Positions 15,547 to 24,100 of a stretch of DNA of 39,580 bases are shown here, one piece after another. Position 1 is the first letter of the stretch, and each line of letters starts with the position of its first letter. The position numbers were made by a program, and so were the translations under genes. Below the pieces are notes generated by a model. It ran no database searches, was not told the origin of the DNA, and saw only the letters and a program-made list of their open reading frames with translations. Source of the stretch: Nitrospira sp. CG24A (GTDB taxonomy: Bacteria > Nitrospirota > Nitrospiria > Nitrospirales > Nitrospiraceae); NCBI GenBank assembly GCA_002869925.2, contig NEWT02000034.1, forward strand, positions 83,554-123,133, read 5' to 3'.

Positions 15547-15991
15547 CTAGTACTTTAGCGGTGCATAGATAGCTCATTCATTGTCCGTTTTTGTCACACA
15601 TGATCGGTTCGGGTAAAGGGGGACGCCCTCAAGAAGGGCTACAACGAGAGGGGGACGGGTACGTTATATGGTGCAGGACAAGGTCTCGACGCGTTGATTT
15701 TGAGAGATAATACAGACCAGAACCCACAATGGAGAAGAAAGTGGGGGATGCTCGGGGTTACGGAAAAATCCTTTGACCACTTGAGCGGTCGGTATGACGT
15801 GGCTGGGAGGCACCATTGGCAGATGATCGACCGGATCTTCGCACACGCAGGCCCCGCTATTGTTTTCATGCCCCCCCCGACGCTGACCCATTGGCTTCTG
15901 CTGGATCGTGCTGTATCCTGAGGTTCGGTGGACATACGGGGATATGCAACGTAAGACATAGGAAGACAGGCAAACCATGCACTGAGCTCCC
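15547..15991. other. Stretch without a recognisable gene
   Basis: A frame at 15694-15921 on the plus strand lacks a ribosome binding site and resembles no family I know. Two GGGGGACG runs (about 15620 and 15650) recall short repeats found beside REP-associated transposases, but no transposase is readable. Confidence 0.3.
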
Positions 15992-16046
15992 TTCAGAGTC
16001 TAGCGTCCTCATGGGTACTTGGGTTCAAACCCTGCCTTTGGCACCA
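15992..16046 (+). pseudogene. 3' remnant of tRNA-Leu (anticodon loop to CCA)
   Basis: Fifty-five bases align without gaps to the 3' part of the tRNA-Leu at 13025-13111: TTCAGAGTCTAGCG against TTCAGGGTCTAGCG, and the T arm and CCTTTGGCACCA against CCTTCGGCACCA. The 5' half of the tRNA has no counterpart. The T-stem and variable arm carry mismatches, so it cannot fold as a tRNA. Anticodon-loop-to-3'-end segments are the usual attachment footprints of tRNA-targeting integrases. Confidence 0.75.
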
Positions 16047-16188
16047 CCACTTTCAACTCCTCAATTTTAGCGGACGAGACGTCGCCTTGCTATGTCCGAT
16101 CTCTTCCTGACTTACTTGATGTGAGTCCATCAGGAAATAACACTGTTCTGATGATGTATGGATTGAATTGGCAAGAGGTATCTGTCGG

Positions 16189-17607
16189 ATGCTGAACCAT
16201 TCCAGCAGAACATTGATTCTTTCTTCATTGGTCTGCGTGATAGTCATACTCCAAAGCGTCTGGAGCCTTGCCGGCAATCTAGATGTGGTCGCGCATGAAG
16301 ACTCGGCGCAGGCGGAGTCAACGGTGACTGTTCACCCCAAAGAGATCAAGGATGTGCTCTATAACCCAGGGATGGGACTAGCCGATTTTCATTTCGGATT
16401 CGAACATCCTCCATCGGCTGATGAGTATCCACGACAAACCGGGGCCTATTTCCGGTGGTCGTGGTCTACCCTTGAGCCTGAAGAGGGACAGTATGCATTT
16501 GACTTCGTAGATCGAATCATCAGCCAAGCCAAGGCGAAGGGAGAGACTTTGGCCTTTCGCATGATGACGGAGTACAAGGCCGGCTCGCCAGAATGGTTAC
16601 TCCACAAGGGAATTGGGAGTGTGGCGGTCGACGGAGGAATCTTTCCCGATTACAACAACCCGACTTTTCTCCAGTACCACGAAAAGCTCATCAAAGCCTT
16701 CGGAGAGCGGTACGCTGGTTCACCGGATATCGATCATGTTGATATCGGCTCGGTTGGCTGCTGGGGAGAATGGAATATGGCCTGTTGCCAGGGAGTCGAA
16801 GCGCAATGCAAGCACTATTTCCCAGCTGAAGACAATCAGATCAAGATCACAGAATGGTACCTCAAGTATTTTTCCGGCACGCCTCTCGTGATGCTTCATG
16901 GGGGACAGCTCAAGTATGCCGTATCTCGAGGCGCCGGCTGGCGTGCCGACTGTTTCGGAGATTACGGATTATTCGGTCCTACCTGGAACCATATGGAGCA
17001 TGCCTACCCCCCAGTGCTTCAGGATCCAGTCATCGAACGTGCGTGGAAGAATGCTCCGGTCCAATTCGAGGTGTGCGGCGTGATGAAGAACTGGTACGAT
17101 AAAAGTTTCGATATCGATCTGATTCTGGCCAAAGGGCTGGAGTGGCATGTGTCGGTCTTGAATGCGAAGTCATCACCAATCCCCAGTGAATGGCGACCGC
17201 GCATCGATGAATTCCTTACCAAGATCGGGTATCGATTCGTTCTCCGGCAGATGACTCATGCTACAGAAACACAACCTGGACAGAAATTGTTTCTGCGCTC
17301 TCACTGGGAGAATGTCGGTGTGGCTCCGATCTATCACGAGTGGCCGCTCGCCTATCGTTTGAGAACTGCCGAGGACCAGGTTGTCGCGCAGTGGGCCAGC
17401 ACCGCTCAACTACGCCGGTGGCTTCCGGGGGCACAACATGAAGTGGAGGATGCGGTGGCTCTCCCGGAAGGGATACTGGAGGGTTCGTACGCGCTGGATG
17501 TGGCAATTCTGGACCAAACGGCGCGCGCGCCCTTCGTTGATCTCGCCATTTCAGGAAAGCGCCCAGATAGATGGTATCCAATCTCGACTGTCCTGATCCG
17601 TCGTTGA
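16189..17607 (+). CDS. Exported DUF4832-type glycoside-hydrolase-like protein
   Basis: The 472-residue protein has an N-terminal signal sequence (SSLVCVIVILQSVWSLAG), then a TIM-barrel-like region (about 45-320) resembling family 35/42 hydrolases. AYFRWSWSTLEPEEGQYAF is the characteristic first barrel segment and HVDIGSVGCWGEWN a barrel strand with candidate catalytic Glu. The C-terminal beta domain (about 350-470; QPGQKLFLRSHWENVGVAP) is typical of DUF4832 proteins. A polysaccharide-related role in the envelope is inferred. I take ATG 16189 with AGAGG 10 bases upstream; a TTG at 16168 is an alternative. It begins 142 bases after the tRNA remnant and stands alone. Confidence 0.8.
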   Translation: MLNHSSRTLILSSLVCVIVILQSVWSLAGNLDVVAHEDSAQAESTVTVHPKEIKDVLYNPGMGLADFHFGFEHPPSADEYPRQTGAYFRWSWSTLEPEEGQYAFDFVDRIISQAKAKGETLAFRMMTEYKAGSPEWLLHKGIGSVAVDGGIFPDYNNPTFLQYHEKLIKAFGERYAGSPDIDHVDIGSVGCWGEWNMACCQGVEAQCKHYFPAEDNQIKITEWYLKYFSGTPLVMLHGGQLKYAVSRGAGWRADCFGDYGLFGPTWNHMEHAYPPVLQDPVIERAWKNAPVQFEVCGVMKNWYDKSFDIDLILAKGLEWHVSVLNAKSSPIPSEWRPRIDEFLTKIGYRFVLRQMTHATETQPGQKLFLRSHWENVGVAPIYHEWPLAYRLRTAEDQVVAQWASTAQLRRWLPGAQHEVEDAVALPEGILEGSYALDVAILDQTARAPFVDLAISGKRPDRWYPISTVLIRR

Positions 17608-17966
17608 GTGTGGACCGGCAATGAGAAAGATTTGGGAATCGCGTTCTTTCGTCTCTTGCCTCTTGTCTCTAGCCCCCCTAGAATATCCCTCCCAGCGAGA
17701 CGCCCATTCCAAGACCACGGTACGGTGCTCATCTCTCGTGAACTGGTAGACGCCTCTCAAGAGAGAGACCGATGCGTCCGGAGGAGATCCTCGCACTCGC
17801 GGTACGCTGCTCGAATGCGTAACATACTCAAGATCTATGAAGCTGCTATCCCATGGTCACGATGACAGAAGTTTGCGCGAGAGCATCTTGCAACTAAGCC
17901 GCACAGGCGTGCCTCGCCTCAGCAGGACGTCAATCAATTCATCCGGGAACCAGCAAAGAGAGTCAT
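17608..17966. other. Intergenic stretch without a recognisable gene
   Basis: A 16-codon frame beginning at an ATG near 17772 is too short and featureless to call. The sequence just before 17967 provides only a weak purine-rich ribosome binding site. Confidence 0.3.
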
Positions 17967-18455
17967 ATGCGTGAAGATCGGCGATTCATCACGCTCCGAT
18001 TGTCTGTCGCGCTGGCGATGACCTGTCTCGCTGCGCCAGCATGGGCGGAGTTTCAAGTCGGCATGGACGCCTATAACCGTGGAGACTTCAAAACAGCCTT
18101 GCGTGAGTGGCAACCGATGGCCGAACAGGGAGACGCACGAGCACAATTCTACTTCGGCTTGCTGTACGAAAATGGAGATGGCGTTCCCCTAGATTACGCG
18201 AAAGCACGGCAGTGGTATGAAAAGGCCGCCGTTCAGGGGGACGCCAAGGCACAGCTCTACCTCGGCCTACAATCTTCCTTCGGCCAAGGCGTACCCATGG
18301 ATCTCGTCGACGCCTACATGTGGTACAGTCTGGCGGCTGGAAACGGAAATGCACATGCGCCAGGATACCGCGCTGATCTCAGCCGGCAGATGACACCTGC
18401 CCAAATTGCCGAGGCGCAAAAGCGGGCGCGGGAGTGGAAGCCGAAAGGCAAGTGA
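17967..18455 (+). CDS. Exported Sel1-repeat protein
   Basis: The 162-residue protein has a signal peptide ending APAWA (about residue 27). Sel1/TPR-like repeats follow: FKTALREWQPMAEQGDARAQ, LDYAKARQWYEKAAVQGDAK, then LVDAYMWYSLAAGNGNAHAP. Sel1 repeats form alpha-solenoids that mediate protein-protein contacts, here probably in the periplasm. The C-terminal MTPAQIAEAQKRAREWKP is a closing motif shared with the two other Sel1 genes of the window. The next Sel1 gene lies downstream on the same strand, so the pair arose by tandem duplication. Confidence 0.88.
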   Translation: MREDRRFITLRLSVALAMTCLAAPAWAEFQVGMDAYNRGDFKTALREWQPMAEQGDARAQFYFGLLYENGDGVPLDYAKARQWYEKAAVQGDAKAQLYLGLQSSFGQGVPMDLVDAYMWYSLAAGNGNAHAPGYRADLSRQMTPAQIAEAQKRAREWKPKGK

Positions 18456-18594
18456 GCGCCGAACAACTCACACTCGACTCATGCCCACCGAAGAACCGGC
18501 AGAACCATGCGCGCAGGAACGCATGAAGACAGACACCATGGCATGCCACAACAATCTTGTCTCAGCGCAGACTTCATGTCACATCTGGCCACGC

Positions 18595-19203
18595 ATGGTT
18601 TGCATGTGTACCCACCGAGTCATCGCACCTCAAATCTCTATCGCCCTGGTCCTGTCAATTGTGTTGCTCGCGGCCCCTGCATGGGCGGACTTCAAAGCAG
18701 GCGAGAAGGCCTATCAAAGTGGGGACTACGCCACAGCCTTGCGTGAGTGGCAACCGTTGGCCGAGCAGGGCCAGGCCGGCTCACAGTACCAACTCGGCCA
18801 GCTCTATGCCAACGGAAAGGGTGTCACAAAAGACGATGCCAAAGCGCGGCTGTGGTACGAAAAAGCTGCGATCCAAGGGCATACGGAAGCCCAAGTCAAC
18901 CTGGGAGTCATGTTGATGTATGCACGGGGTGGCCAACAGGATTACAAGATGGCCGTGTACTATTTACGCCTGAACGCCAATCAAGGCCACGATTTGGCGC
19001 AGCGAAGACTCGGCGAACTGTACCAGCGTGGGGAAGGCGTGCAGAAAGACTTTGTCAAAGCTTATATGTGGTACAGCCTCGGGGCAGCGCACGGAGCGGA
19101 GGCCGGGGCAAGGCTGCGGGATACGCTCGCCAAACAGATGGATCCTGACCAGATCGCCGAAGCCCAGAAACTAGCTCGGGATTGGAAACCCAAAGCAAAA
19201 TAA
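18595..19203 (+). CDS. Exported Sel1-repeat protein, second copy
   Basis: The product is about 202 residues from the ATG at 18595. A hydrophobic segment ISIALVLSIVLLAAPAWADF forms the signal peptide, followed by four Sel1 units with the G-Y/D-A-KA-WYEKAA pattern and the same DPDQIAEAQKLARDWKP end as its neighbour. It has one repeat more than the 17967 copy. The start is uncertain: the frame is open upstream, ATG 18523 has AGGA nearby but would put about 40 polar residues before the signal, and ATG 18604 is also possible. The two genes share GDYATALREWQPLAEQG-like wording and are paralogues. Confidence 0.85.
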   Translation: MVCMCTHRVIAPQISIALVLSIVLLAAPAWADFKAGEKAYQSGDYATALREWQPLAEQGQAGSQYQLGQLYANGKGVTKDDAKARLWYEKAAIQGHTEAQVNLGVMLMYARGGQQDYKMAVYYLRLNANQGHDLAQRRLGELYQRGEGVQKDFVKAYMWYSLGAAHGAEAGARLRDTLAKQMDPDQIAEAQKLARDWKPKAK

Positions 19204-19222
19204 GCAAAGAACGCAACCCCCC

Positions 19223-19575
19223 ATGGCTGCGACGCGCGGTGGAATGAGAGGGACTGGCTCATGGAACAACGTCAGGATCGGCGCGGTGCATGATCTCTTT
19301 CGATACCCAATCAAATCCATGCAAAGCGAGCGGCTCCACGCTGTGGACATCGGTGTGCAGGGTATCGTGGGAGACCGTGCCTGCGCACTCCGTGATTTGA
19401 ACGCTCGTTTCGCGACCTCCAAGAAGTGGCCCACTATGGCTGGCTTGACGGCACCCTCGAAATGGGTGAACAGGTCCAGCCTGTGCAAATGCGGCCCACG
19501 CTACGCTGCGTCATGACCACACACTGCCAGGCCGGTCTTATGGATCAAGACTCCCCGCGTAGCATACGACCATGA
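19223..19575 (+). pseudogene. MOSC-domain protein remnant
   Basis: The first part (about 19274-19445) encodes a MOSC N-terminal domain: VRIGAVHDLFRYPIKSMQSE and GVQGIVGDRACALRD. The second part (19462-19575), in a different frame, encodes VQPVQMRPTLRCVMTTHCQAG, the start of the C-terminal MOSC core with its conserved Cys. Intact members have about 220-260 residues, so most of the middle and the 3' end is missing. Deletion plus frameshift makes this a relic of a molybdenum-cofactor-sulfurase-like sulphur carrier. Confidence 0.75.
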
Positions 19576-19664
19576 GATGAAGGCCCGGATCTAATCCGTG
19601 GGGAATGGGTCCCTCCAGCCCGTCCCGAAGGTCAACTTCTGGCTTTCGACAGCAGGGATGGGGA

Positions 19665-19693
19665 TTGACCCCTCTCGGGTTCTTTGGTACGTT
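19665..19693 (+). promoter_or_regulatory. Promoter of the Bor-like lipoprotein gene
   Basis: TTGACC (19665-19670) and TACGTT (19688-19693) are 17 bases apart. The predicted transcript starts about 65 bases before the ATG at 19764. Confidence 0.45.
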
Positions 19694-19763
19694 GCGACCC
19701 ACTCGCCCTTTACAATTCCTAATCCCTGTCCGCAAGTTCATTGACGCGCCTAGGAGGGGAAAC

Positions 19764-20126
19764 ATGCATAAATGTCGTTTTACTAACACATTCAAGAAAT
19801 CATGGATTTCAGTTGGTGCTTTGGCCATCTGTCTCGTATTTGCTCAAGGATGTGCTGAGTACCATGTCGCGATGAAAGATGCAGATCCAGCAGAATTACC
19901 CTATAAAGAGAAAATGATTCATTCCTTGGGATGGGGCCTATTATATAAACCTCAGCAGATCACGACCAATTGCAATACCGAAACAGGTATTAACGACGTG
20001 GTTGTCAAAAGCAATTACCTCTATAGCCTGGTGGCTGTCTTGAGCTTAGGGATTTGGATGCCGATAGAAATCGACCACCGATGCCAAGCGGGACCAGGTG
20101 AGGAGATTCGATTGGGCGACAAATAA
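19764..20126 (+). CDS. Bor-like lipoprotein
   Basis: The 120-residue protein starts with a signal peptide (SWISVGALAICLVFAQGC) ending in a lipobox-like AQGC, so it is probably a lipoprotein. The C-terminal part NDVVVKSNYLYSLVAVLSLG followed by IWMPIEIDHRC matches the pattern of phage-lambda Bor/Iss-type proteins (a KTxxxY...G..T.GI..P....C motif). Bor proteins sit in the outer membrane and affect serum survival in E. coli; here the role is unknown. AGGAGG lies 6 bases before the ATG; longer upstream frames are not supported. The FAD oxidase gene starts 60 bases downstream and may share the transcript. Confidence 0.75.
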   Translation: MHKCRFTNTFKKSWISVGALAICLVFAQGCAEYHVAMKDADPAELPYKEKMIHSLGWGLLYKPQQITTNCNTETGINDVVVKSNYLYSLVAVLSLGIWMPIEIDHRCQAGPGEEIRLGDK

Positions 20127-20186
20127 AGACGGCAATCGCTCAACCAGCGCATGGCCGTTCTCAACGGATACGTAGAGGAGAAACGC

Positions 20187-21770
20187 ATGCCCCAAAAATC
20201 ATTCACCCCTACAGACTTCTGGGAAGGAAGGCATCAGTCCTACCATCAGAACATTGATGGGTATTATACATTTGATTCGTCTGCGAAGGGGGAGGGCCTG
20301 GCAGGCTATCGGAACGCATCGAAGGAGTTTCAGGAAATTATTGCGGAAGCTGTTCAGAACAATTTTACGCTACGGGCAATGGGAAGTTCCTGGTCCTTAA
20401 GCAAGTGTGGAGTCACCAACCATCGTTTGATTAGTTCAAAAAACCTTCGCCGATTCTTCGGGGTAAGCGGGAGTTATGTCGACCCCAGCTATAGCAAGGA
20501 CAGTACAAAACTCCTCTTTTTTGAATGTGGGTACACTCTGAGCAAGATCAATATTGAGTTGAAGAAGAAAGGGTTATCTTTGCTGGCCTGTGGGTCGAAT
20601 AATGGGCAAACATTACCGGGGGTGGTTTCCACCAACACGCATGGTTCGGCCTTTAAATTTGGAGCCACACCGGAGATGGTGGTCGGAATCCATTTGATTA
20701 CCGGCCCTTCCTCCCAGGTGTATCTCGAACGAGCATCCGATCCGGTTGTCACCAAAAAACTCACGGATGAGTTGGGTGCAGAACTGGTTCGCGATGACGC
20801 GTTATTCAATGCCGCCCTGGTGAGTTTCGGCTCATTTGGCATAATCCGTGGGTTGATGATCGAAACTCGGGATCTCTTTCTTTTACATCTCTCAAGAAAG
20901 TTTAGACCGTTCAATGCGGCCCTAGAGAAGGCCATTACATCATTGGACTTTTCTGGCTTCACGACCTATTTCAAAGAATTAGAGGATCGGGCTACGGATC
21001 GCAATCATTTTCCCGTCACCTTCACTGAAGAAAGTCTCTATCATTTTCAAGTGACGTTCAGTCCAAATTCAGCTGAAAAAGGGAAACGGCCTCAAGAAGC
21101 CGCCGTATTTTTTGGGTTTGCGGGTCCCTATCGTGACGATTACACGCGACCTCCTGAGGAAGAAGGGAGCATTGGTCCTGGCGCATCAGGGATTGAACTC
21201 CTTGGACATCTCCTGGAGTCTATACCGGGACCACTCAAGAAATTTGTCAAAAAACAGTTGGATGCCCAGGTCAAGAACCTTTTTCAATATGAGTATACCG
21301 GGACGTTTCAAGAAATCTTTCGTGATGAGAGCACGAAAGGGAAGGTCTTCGCCTCTGGAATTGGCCTATCTCCATCCAGAGCGTTGGAGGTCGTGGACAT
21401 GGCCCTGCGAACCTATGAGGACTTCGACACGATTATGCCCGTTCTCATTACCCTGCGGTTTGTGAAAGGGACCAAGGCCACGCTGGGATTTACAAAATTT
21501 GCACCAACCTGCGTCATCGAACTTGATGGCTTGAACACTCCCAATATGCAGGAATATACCAACTTAGTGTGGGCGCGTATTGAACAAGCCGGCATTCCTT
21601 TCACGATGCATTGGGGAAAATTCAATGACCATTTGGACGACACACGGATCAAGGCGATGTATGGCGCCAATCGGGATCAATGGATTCAAAGCCGCGAACA
21701 ACTTCTCAGTCCGGAAGTCCGCGCAGTCTTCACCAACGATTTTCTTCGCCGTCTAGGCTTAGCGACTTGA
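20187..21770 (+). CDS. FAD-binding (PCMH-type) oxidase
   Basis: The 527-residue flavoprotein belongs to the VAO/PCMH superfamily, which includes L-gulonolactone and D-arabinono-lactone oxidases. The FAD-binding half contains LRAMGSSWSLSKC, SLLACGSNNGQTLPGVVSTN, THGSA and FGSFGIIRGLMIETRD, which are the pyrophosphate- and isoalloxazine-contact segments. The substrate half (about 260-500) ends with FTMHWGKFND. The substrate is not predictable beyond an alcohol, sugar lactone or similar. The ATG at 20187 has GAGGAG about 7 bases upstream, preferred over an ATG at 20151. It has no signal peptide. It follows the Bor-like gene and is closed by a hairpin. Confidence 0.88.
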   Translation: MPQKSFTPTDFWEGRHQSYHQNIDGYYTFDSSAKGEGLAGYRNASKEFQEIIAEAVQNNFTLRAMGSSWSLSKCGVTNHRLISSKNLRRFFGVSGSYVDPSYSKDSTKLLFFECGYTLSKINIELKKKGLSLLACGSNNGQTLPGVVSTNTHGSAFKFGATPEMVVGIHLITGPSSQVYLERASDPVVTKKLTDELGAELVRDDALFNAALVSFGSFGIIRGLMIETRDLFLLHLSRKFRPFNAALEKAITSLDFSGFTTYFKELEDRATDRNHFPVTFTEESLYHFQVTFSPNSAEKGKRPQEAAVFFGFAGPYRDDYTRPPEEEGSIGPGASGIELLGHLLESIPGPLKKFVKKQLDAQVKNLFQYEYTGTFQEIFRDESTKGKVFASGIGLSPSRALEVVDMALRTYEDFDTIMPVLITLRFVKGTKATLGFTKFAPTCVIELDGLNTPNMQEYTNLVWARIEQAGIPFTMHWGKFNDHLDDTRIKAMYGANRDQWIQSREQLLSPEVRAVFTNDFLRRLGLAT

Positions 21771-21794
21771 TACGAGCGGCAGGCTCGCGTATCA
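21768..21794 (+). terminator. Terminator-like hairpin after the FAD oxidase
   Basis: TGATACG-AGC pairs with GCTCGCGTATCA around GGCAG, starting at the stop codon itself. No strong T-run follows. Confidence 0.45.
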
Positions 21795-21865
21795 CTGTGT
21801 TCCATTCAGTACCAACAGGCAGTGTTACCAGCCTGCAAAGATCCCCAGAGTAACTAACCAGCTCG

Positions 21866-21908
21866 GATCATTCCACCTCAGAAGAGAAAACTCTTTTCTG
21901 AAATGATC
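21866..21908. repeat. Imperfect inverted repeat in the 21795-22244 gap
   Basis: GATCATT...CAGAAGAG pairs with CTCTTTTCTGAAATGATC around an AAAA loop. The remainder of the 450-bp gap before the CarH-like gene shows no gene. It lies downstream of both flanking convergent genes and could end either transcript. Confidence 0.45.
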
Positions 21909-22244
21909 TGGGCAATGGACAGGCACGATTCCTGGATTTCTGATCCCGTGGGCGATCGTAAGAGGGTCTTGCAGCAGAGCGATTGCCCACCTATTCCATC
22001 TCACTACTCTCACGTCTTCTCAAATCCTAAGTCTTTGACCTCCTGAGTCAATCTCTGCGAAACCCGCCTCAGCATTGATCGTGCTGATTTGCGCACAAAT
22101 CAAACCCCGGCCTCAGCACAACTCCTTCCCTTTCCAGACATCTATCAGGAATGACTTCTCGGCTTGGATGCTATTTGACACCCTGCACCTTCCGGGCCCT
22201 TCGCTGATGATGGGCTCACATCATGCCGATGTGCGCGTTCTTTA

Positions 22245-23165
22245 CTAAGAGCGAACGGCGTGCGCGTGTGCGGAAAGAAGACTCGTCAGGCGGTTGTGGA
22301 GTGCGGTGAGATCATCAAGCAGTTCGATCTTGGCATCACGCAAGCGATCGCCAATGGCACGGGCCCCCTGGCCGCCGACAGCCACAGACCAGCGGGTGGC
22401 CAATAGCTCAAGCTCCTTGAGTTGTTGAAGCGCCATGGCCTCGGGCTTTACCTCGGTGAGAGAGAGCAGTACGAGATCGGGTTTGATCGTCTCGCAGAAG
22501 GTCATAAGGTCTGAACTGGGAAGGTTCGGGCCGAGGTAATACACGTGGCACCCTTTGGTCGCGGCGATGTAGGCCACGGCTTGGGCGCCGATCTCATGGG
22601 TTTCACCTTCCGGGCAGGCGATCAGGATTCGTGGACCGAATTCATTCACCGAAAGTTGATTCATGACCGAAAACAACTTCTGTTGGACGATCTTCGTCAC
22701 ATAGTGTTCGACGGCAGTATTCAATCGATCTTGGTGCCACAGTTCGCCGACCCGCCGTTGCAGTGGCAGCAGAATCCGCTGGACGGCCTCTTCAAAGGGA
22801 ATAACGGCCACTGCGCCGTTCAGTCGACGTTCGAATCCCGCCTTATCGAGCGGATCAAGCGATCCCATCAAATCATCTAACAGGCGCTCATGAGGCTTCT
22901 GATCCTCGGCAGAGACTGGAGTCGCGAGACGCATACGCGCGACAAGCGAATCGTGCCCCTCCACTGCGAGGGAACCAATTGTTGCGCCTTGCTCCATCTG
23001 AGCCTTCACAAAACGAAGGAGTGCCACCTCTTCGTCGCTATATTCTCGATAGCGATTGGAGCTTCGTGAAGGTTTGACAAGCCCAAATCGTCTTTCCCAG
23101 ACTCGAATGACATCCTTCGAGAGGCCTGTGAGTTTCGCAACTCTATGAATTCTATGAATATTCAT
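22245..23165 (-). CDS. CarH-like MerR-family, B12-dependent photoreceptor regulator
   Basis: The 306-residue regulator has a MerR-type HTH (about 3-70; HRVAKLTGLSKDVIRVWERRF, then NRYREYSDEEVALLRF), a helical B12-cap domain (about 85-170) and a cobalamin-binding domain (about 178-290). It keeps the adenosylcobalamin-photoreceptor residues: Trp143-His144, Glu153-His154 (W-x9-EH) and cobalt ligand His190 in EGETHEIG. These correspond in spacing to W131/H132, E141/H142 and H177 of Thermus CarH. Such proteins repress in the dark with AdoCbl and release DNA in light. No carotenoid gene is nearby. The transcript appears to have a leader of only about 5 bases. It diverges from the zinc-ribbon/cupredoxin genes, its likely targets. 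A decayed paralogue lies at 38458-38887. Confidence 0.9.
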   Translation of the reverse strand: MNIHRIHRVAKLTGLSKDVIRVWERRFGLVKPSRSSNRYREYSDEEVALLRFVKAQMEQGATIGSLAVEGHDSLVARMRLATPVSAEDQKPHERLLDDLMGSLDPLDKAGFERRLNGAVAVIPFEEAVQRILLPLQRRVGELWHQDRLNTAVEHYVTKIVQQKLFSVMNQLSVNEFGPRILIACPEGETHEIGAQAVAYIAATKGCHVYYLGPNLPSSDLMTFCETIKPDLVLLSLTEVKPEAMALQQLKELELLATRWSVAVGGQGARAIGDRLRDAKIELLDDLTALHNRLTSLLSAHAHAVRS

Positions 23166-23176
23166 ATTTATTTTTC

Positions 23177-23205
23177 ATTGTAATACGATGTTCAATGTTT
23201 GTCAA
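23177..23205 (-). promoter_or_regulatory. Promoter of the CarH-like regulator
   Basis: On the minus strand TTGACA (23205-23200) and TACAAT (23182-23177) are 17 bases apart. The predicted start is near 23170, so the mRNA would be almost leaderless. A GTTCAATGT box lies in the spacer (23190-23198). Confidence 0.75.
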
Positions 23206-23223
23206 ATATTAAAGCAATAACAC

Positions 23224-23252
23224 TTGACACATTGGACAAAATGGTTTATACG
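23224..23252 (+). promoter_or_regulatory. Promoter of the zinc-ribbon/cupredoxin genes
   Basis: TTGACA (23224-23229) and TATACG (23247-23252) are 17 bases apart. ACATTGGAC overlaps the -35/spacer and ACATTGAAC lies downstream (about 23273), both matching the complement of the GTTCAATGT box in the divergent promoter. These three boxes are candidate regulator sites. Confidence 0.75.
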
Positions 23253-23301
23253 TTGGACGTACATGAAACAAACATTGAACAGTCAACCTATGGAGCAGAT
23301 T

Positions 23302-23565
23302 ATGGCAAGAGCAATCACAAATAAAACGAGAGCTGAGATGCTCGGAAGTCACACATACTCTTCCGCAGTCCAATATGAATGGACGTGCACCCGGTGCGGA
23401 GGACTCATGGTGAACGACTCCTACATGGACTTACTAAACAACGTCGGTGAGTCGAAATTTTCCGCGAAGCGCTGTGTGCAATGTGGTGAGGTTGTTGATC
23501 CCGTCATTCTGCGTAATCGAGGAACCCGGCAAGAGCCGATGACGGCTTCTTCGGCATTGGTCTAA
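23302..23565 (+). CDS. Small zinc-ribbon protein
   Basis: The 87-residue cytoplasmic protein begins MARAITNKTRAEMLGSHTYS. Two C-x2-C pairs, TCTRCGG and RCVQCGE, about 40 residues apart, form a zinc-ribbon-like site around SYMDLLNNVGESKFSAK. The family is unknown to me beyond that. The ATG at 23302 has GGAG 7 bases upstream and matches the start of the paralogue at 39006. Its C-terminus is shorter than the paralogues at 24101-24277 and 39006, which share an additional AGK...CVT tail. Nucleic-acid or protein binding is inferred from the ribbon only. It is first in the run of genes opposite the CarH-like regulator. Confidence 0.75.
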   Translation: MARAITNKTRAEMLGSHTYSSAVQYEWTCTRCGGLMVNDSYMDLLNNVGESKFSAKRCVQCGEVVDPVILRNRGTRQEPMTASSALV

Positions 23566-23593
23566 CCGTTTCAACCAAAAAGGGGGCGTAACG

Positions 23594-24076
23594 ATGAAGA
23601 GAGTTTACAAATTAAAACGGTTGCTGGTTCTTTTAGCAATGGGGATTGCAACCCTCATGGTTATCGGTTTCGATGGGCGATCCGTTGTTCAGGCTACAGA
23701 TCAGGGTGAGATGCACATCGACATTATGATCACGGACCTGGGGTTCAATGTAAAAGGCCATACGATACCCGATGCACTGACATCGATCATCGTCCGCAAC
23801 GATGGCACCATTCCCCATGGGATCACTTCCACGGCGTTCGCGACGGGAGTCATCAAGAAGGAGGGCGATGGTGTGGAGATGAAAGATTCGAAGGGCAAAG
23901 GGTTCACGGCCTATCATCTCGCACCTGGGAAGAGCATGACTTTGCACTTCGCTAAGAGACCTTATACAGATCCGGGGACCGGGATGAGGGAAACGACACA
24001 GATCCCCTTCTGGTGTGATATTCACGCCCACATGAAGGGGGAATTCCTGGTCGTGGAAACAAGGGGTGAGATGTGA
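23594..24076 (+). CDS. Exported cupredoxin-domain protein
   Basis: The 160-residue protein has an N-terminal signal sequence (LLVLLAMGIATLMVIGF, cleaved probably near VVQA). A cupredoxin-like beta-sandwich follows. Candidate type-1 copper ligands are the His in TIPHGITS and the C-terminal loop FWCDIHAHMKGEF, which supplies Cys, His and Met. That is the order of electron-transfer cupredoxins and of sensor-type cupredoxin domains. A periplasmic copper electron carrier is likely. GGGGGCG lies upstream of the ATG. It starts 28 bases after the zinc-ribbon stop and is presumably co-transcribed. Confidence 0.82.
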   Translation: MKRVYKLKRLLVLLAMGIATLMVIGFDGRSVVQATDQGEMHIDIMITDLGFNVKGHTIPDALTSIIVRNDGTIPHGITSTAFATGVIKKEGDGVEMKDSKGKGFTAYHLAPGKSMTLHFAKRPYTDPGTGMRETTQIPFWCDIHAHMKGEFLVVETRGEM

Positions 24077-24100
24077 GGCCGCCGAGTCGCTCTCAGCGCG

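Noticed and set aside
15694-15921. Possible transposase remnant on the plus strand
   Set aside because: I looked for a transposase signature because of nearby GGGGGACG runs, but no catalytic motif or family pattern can be read.
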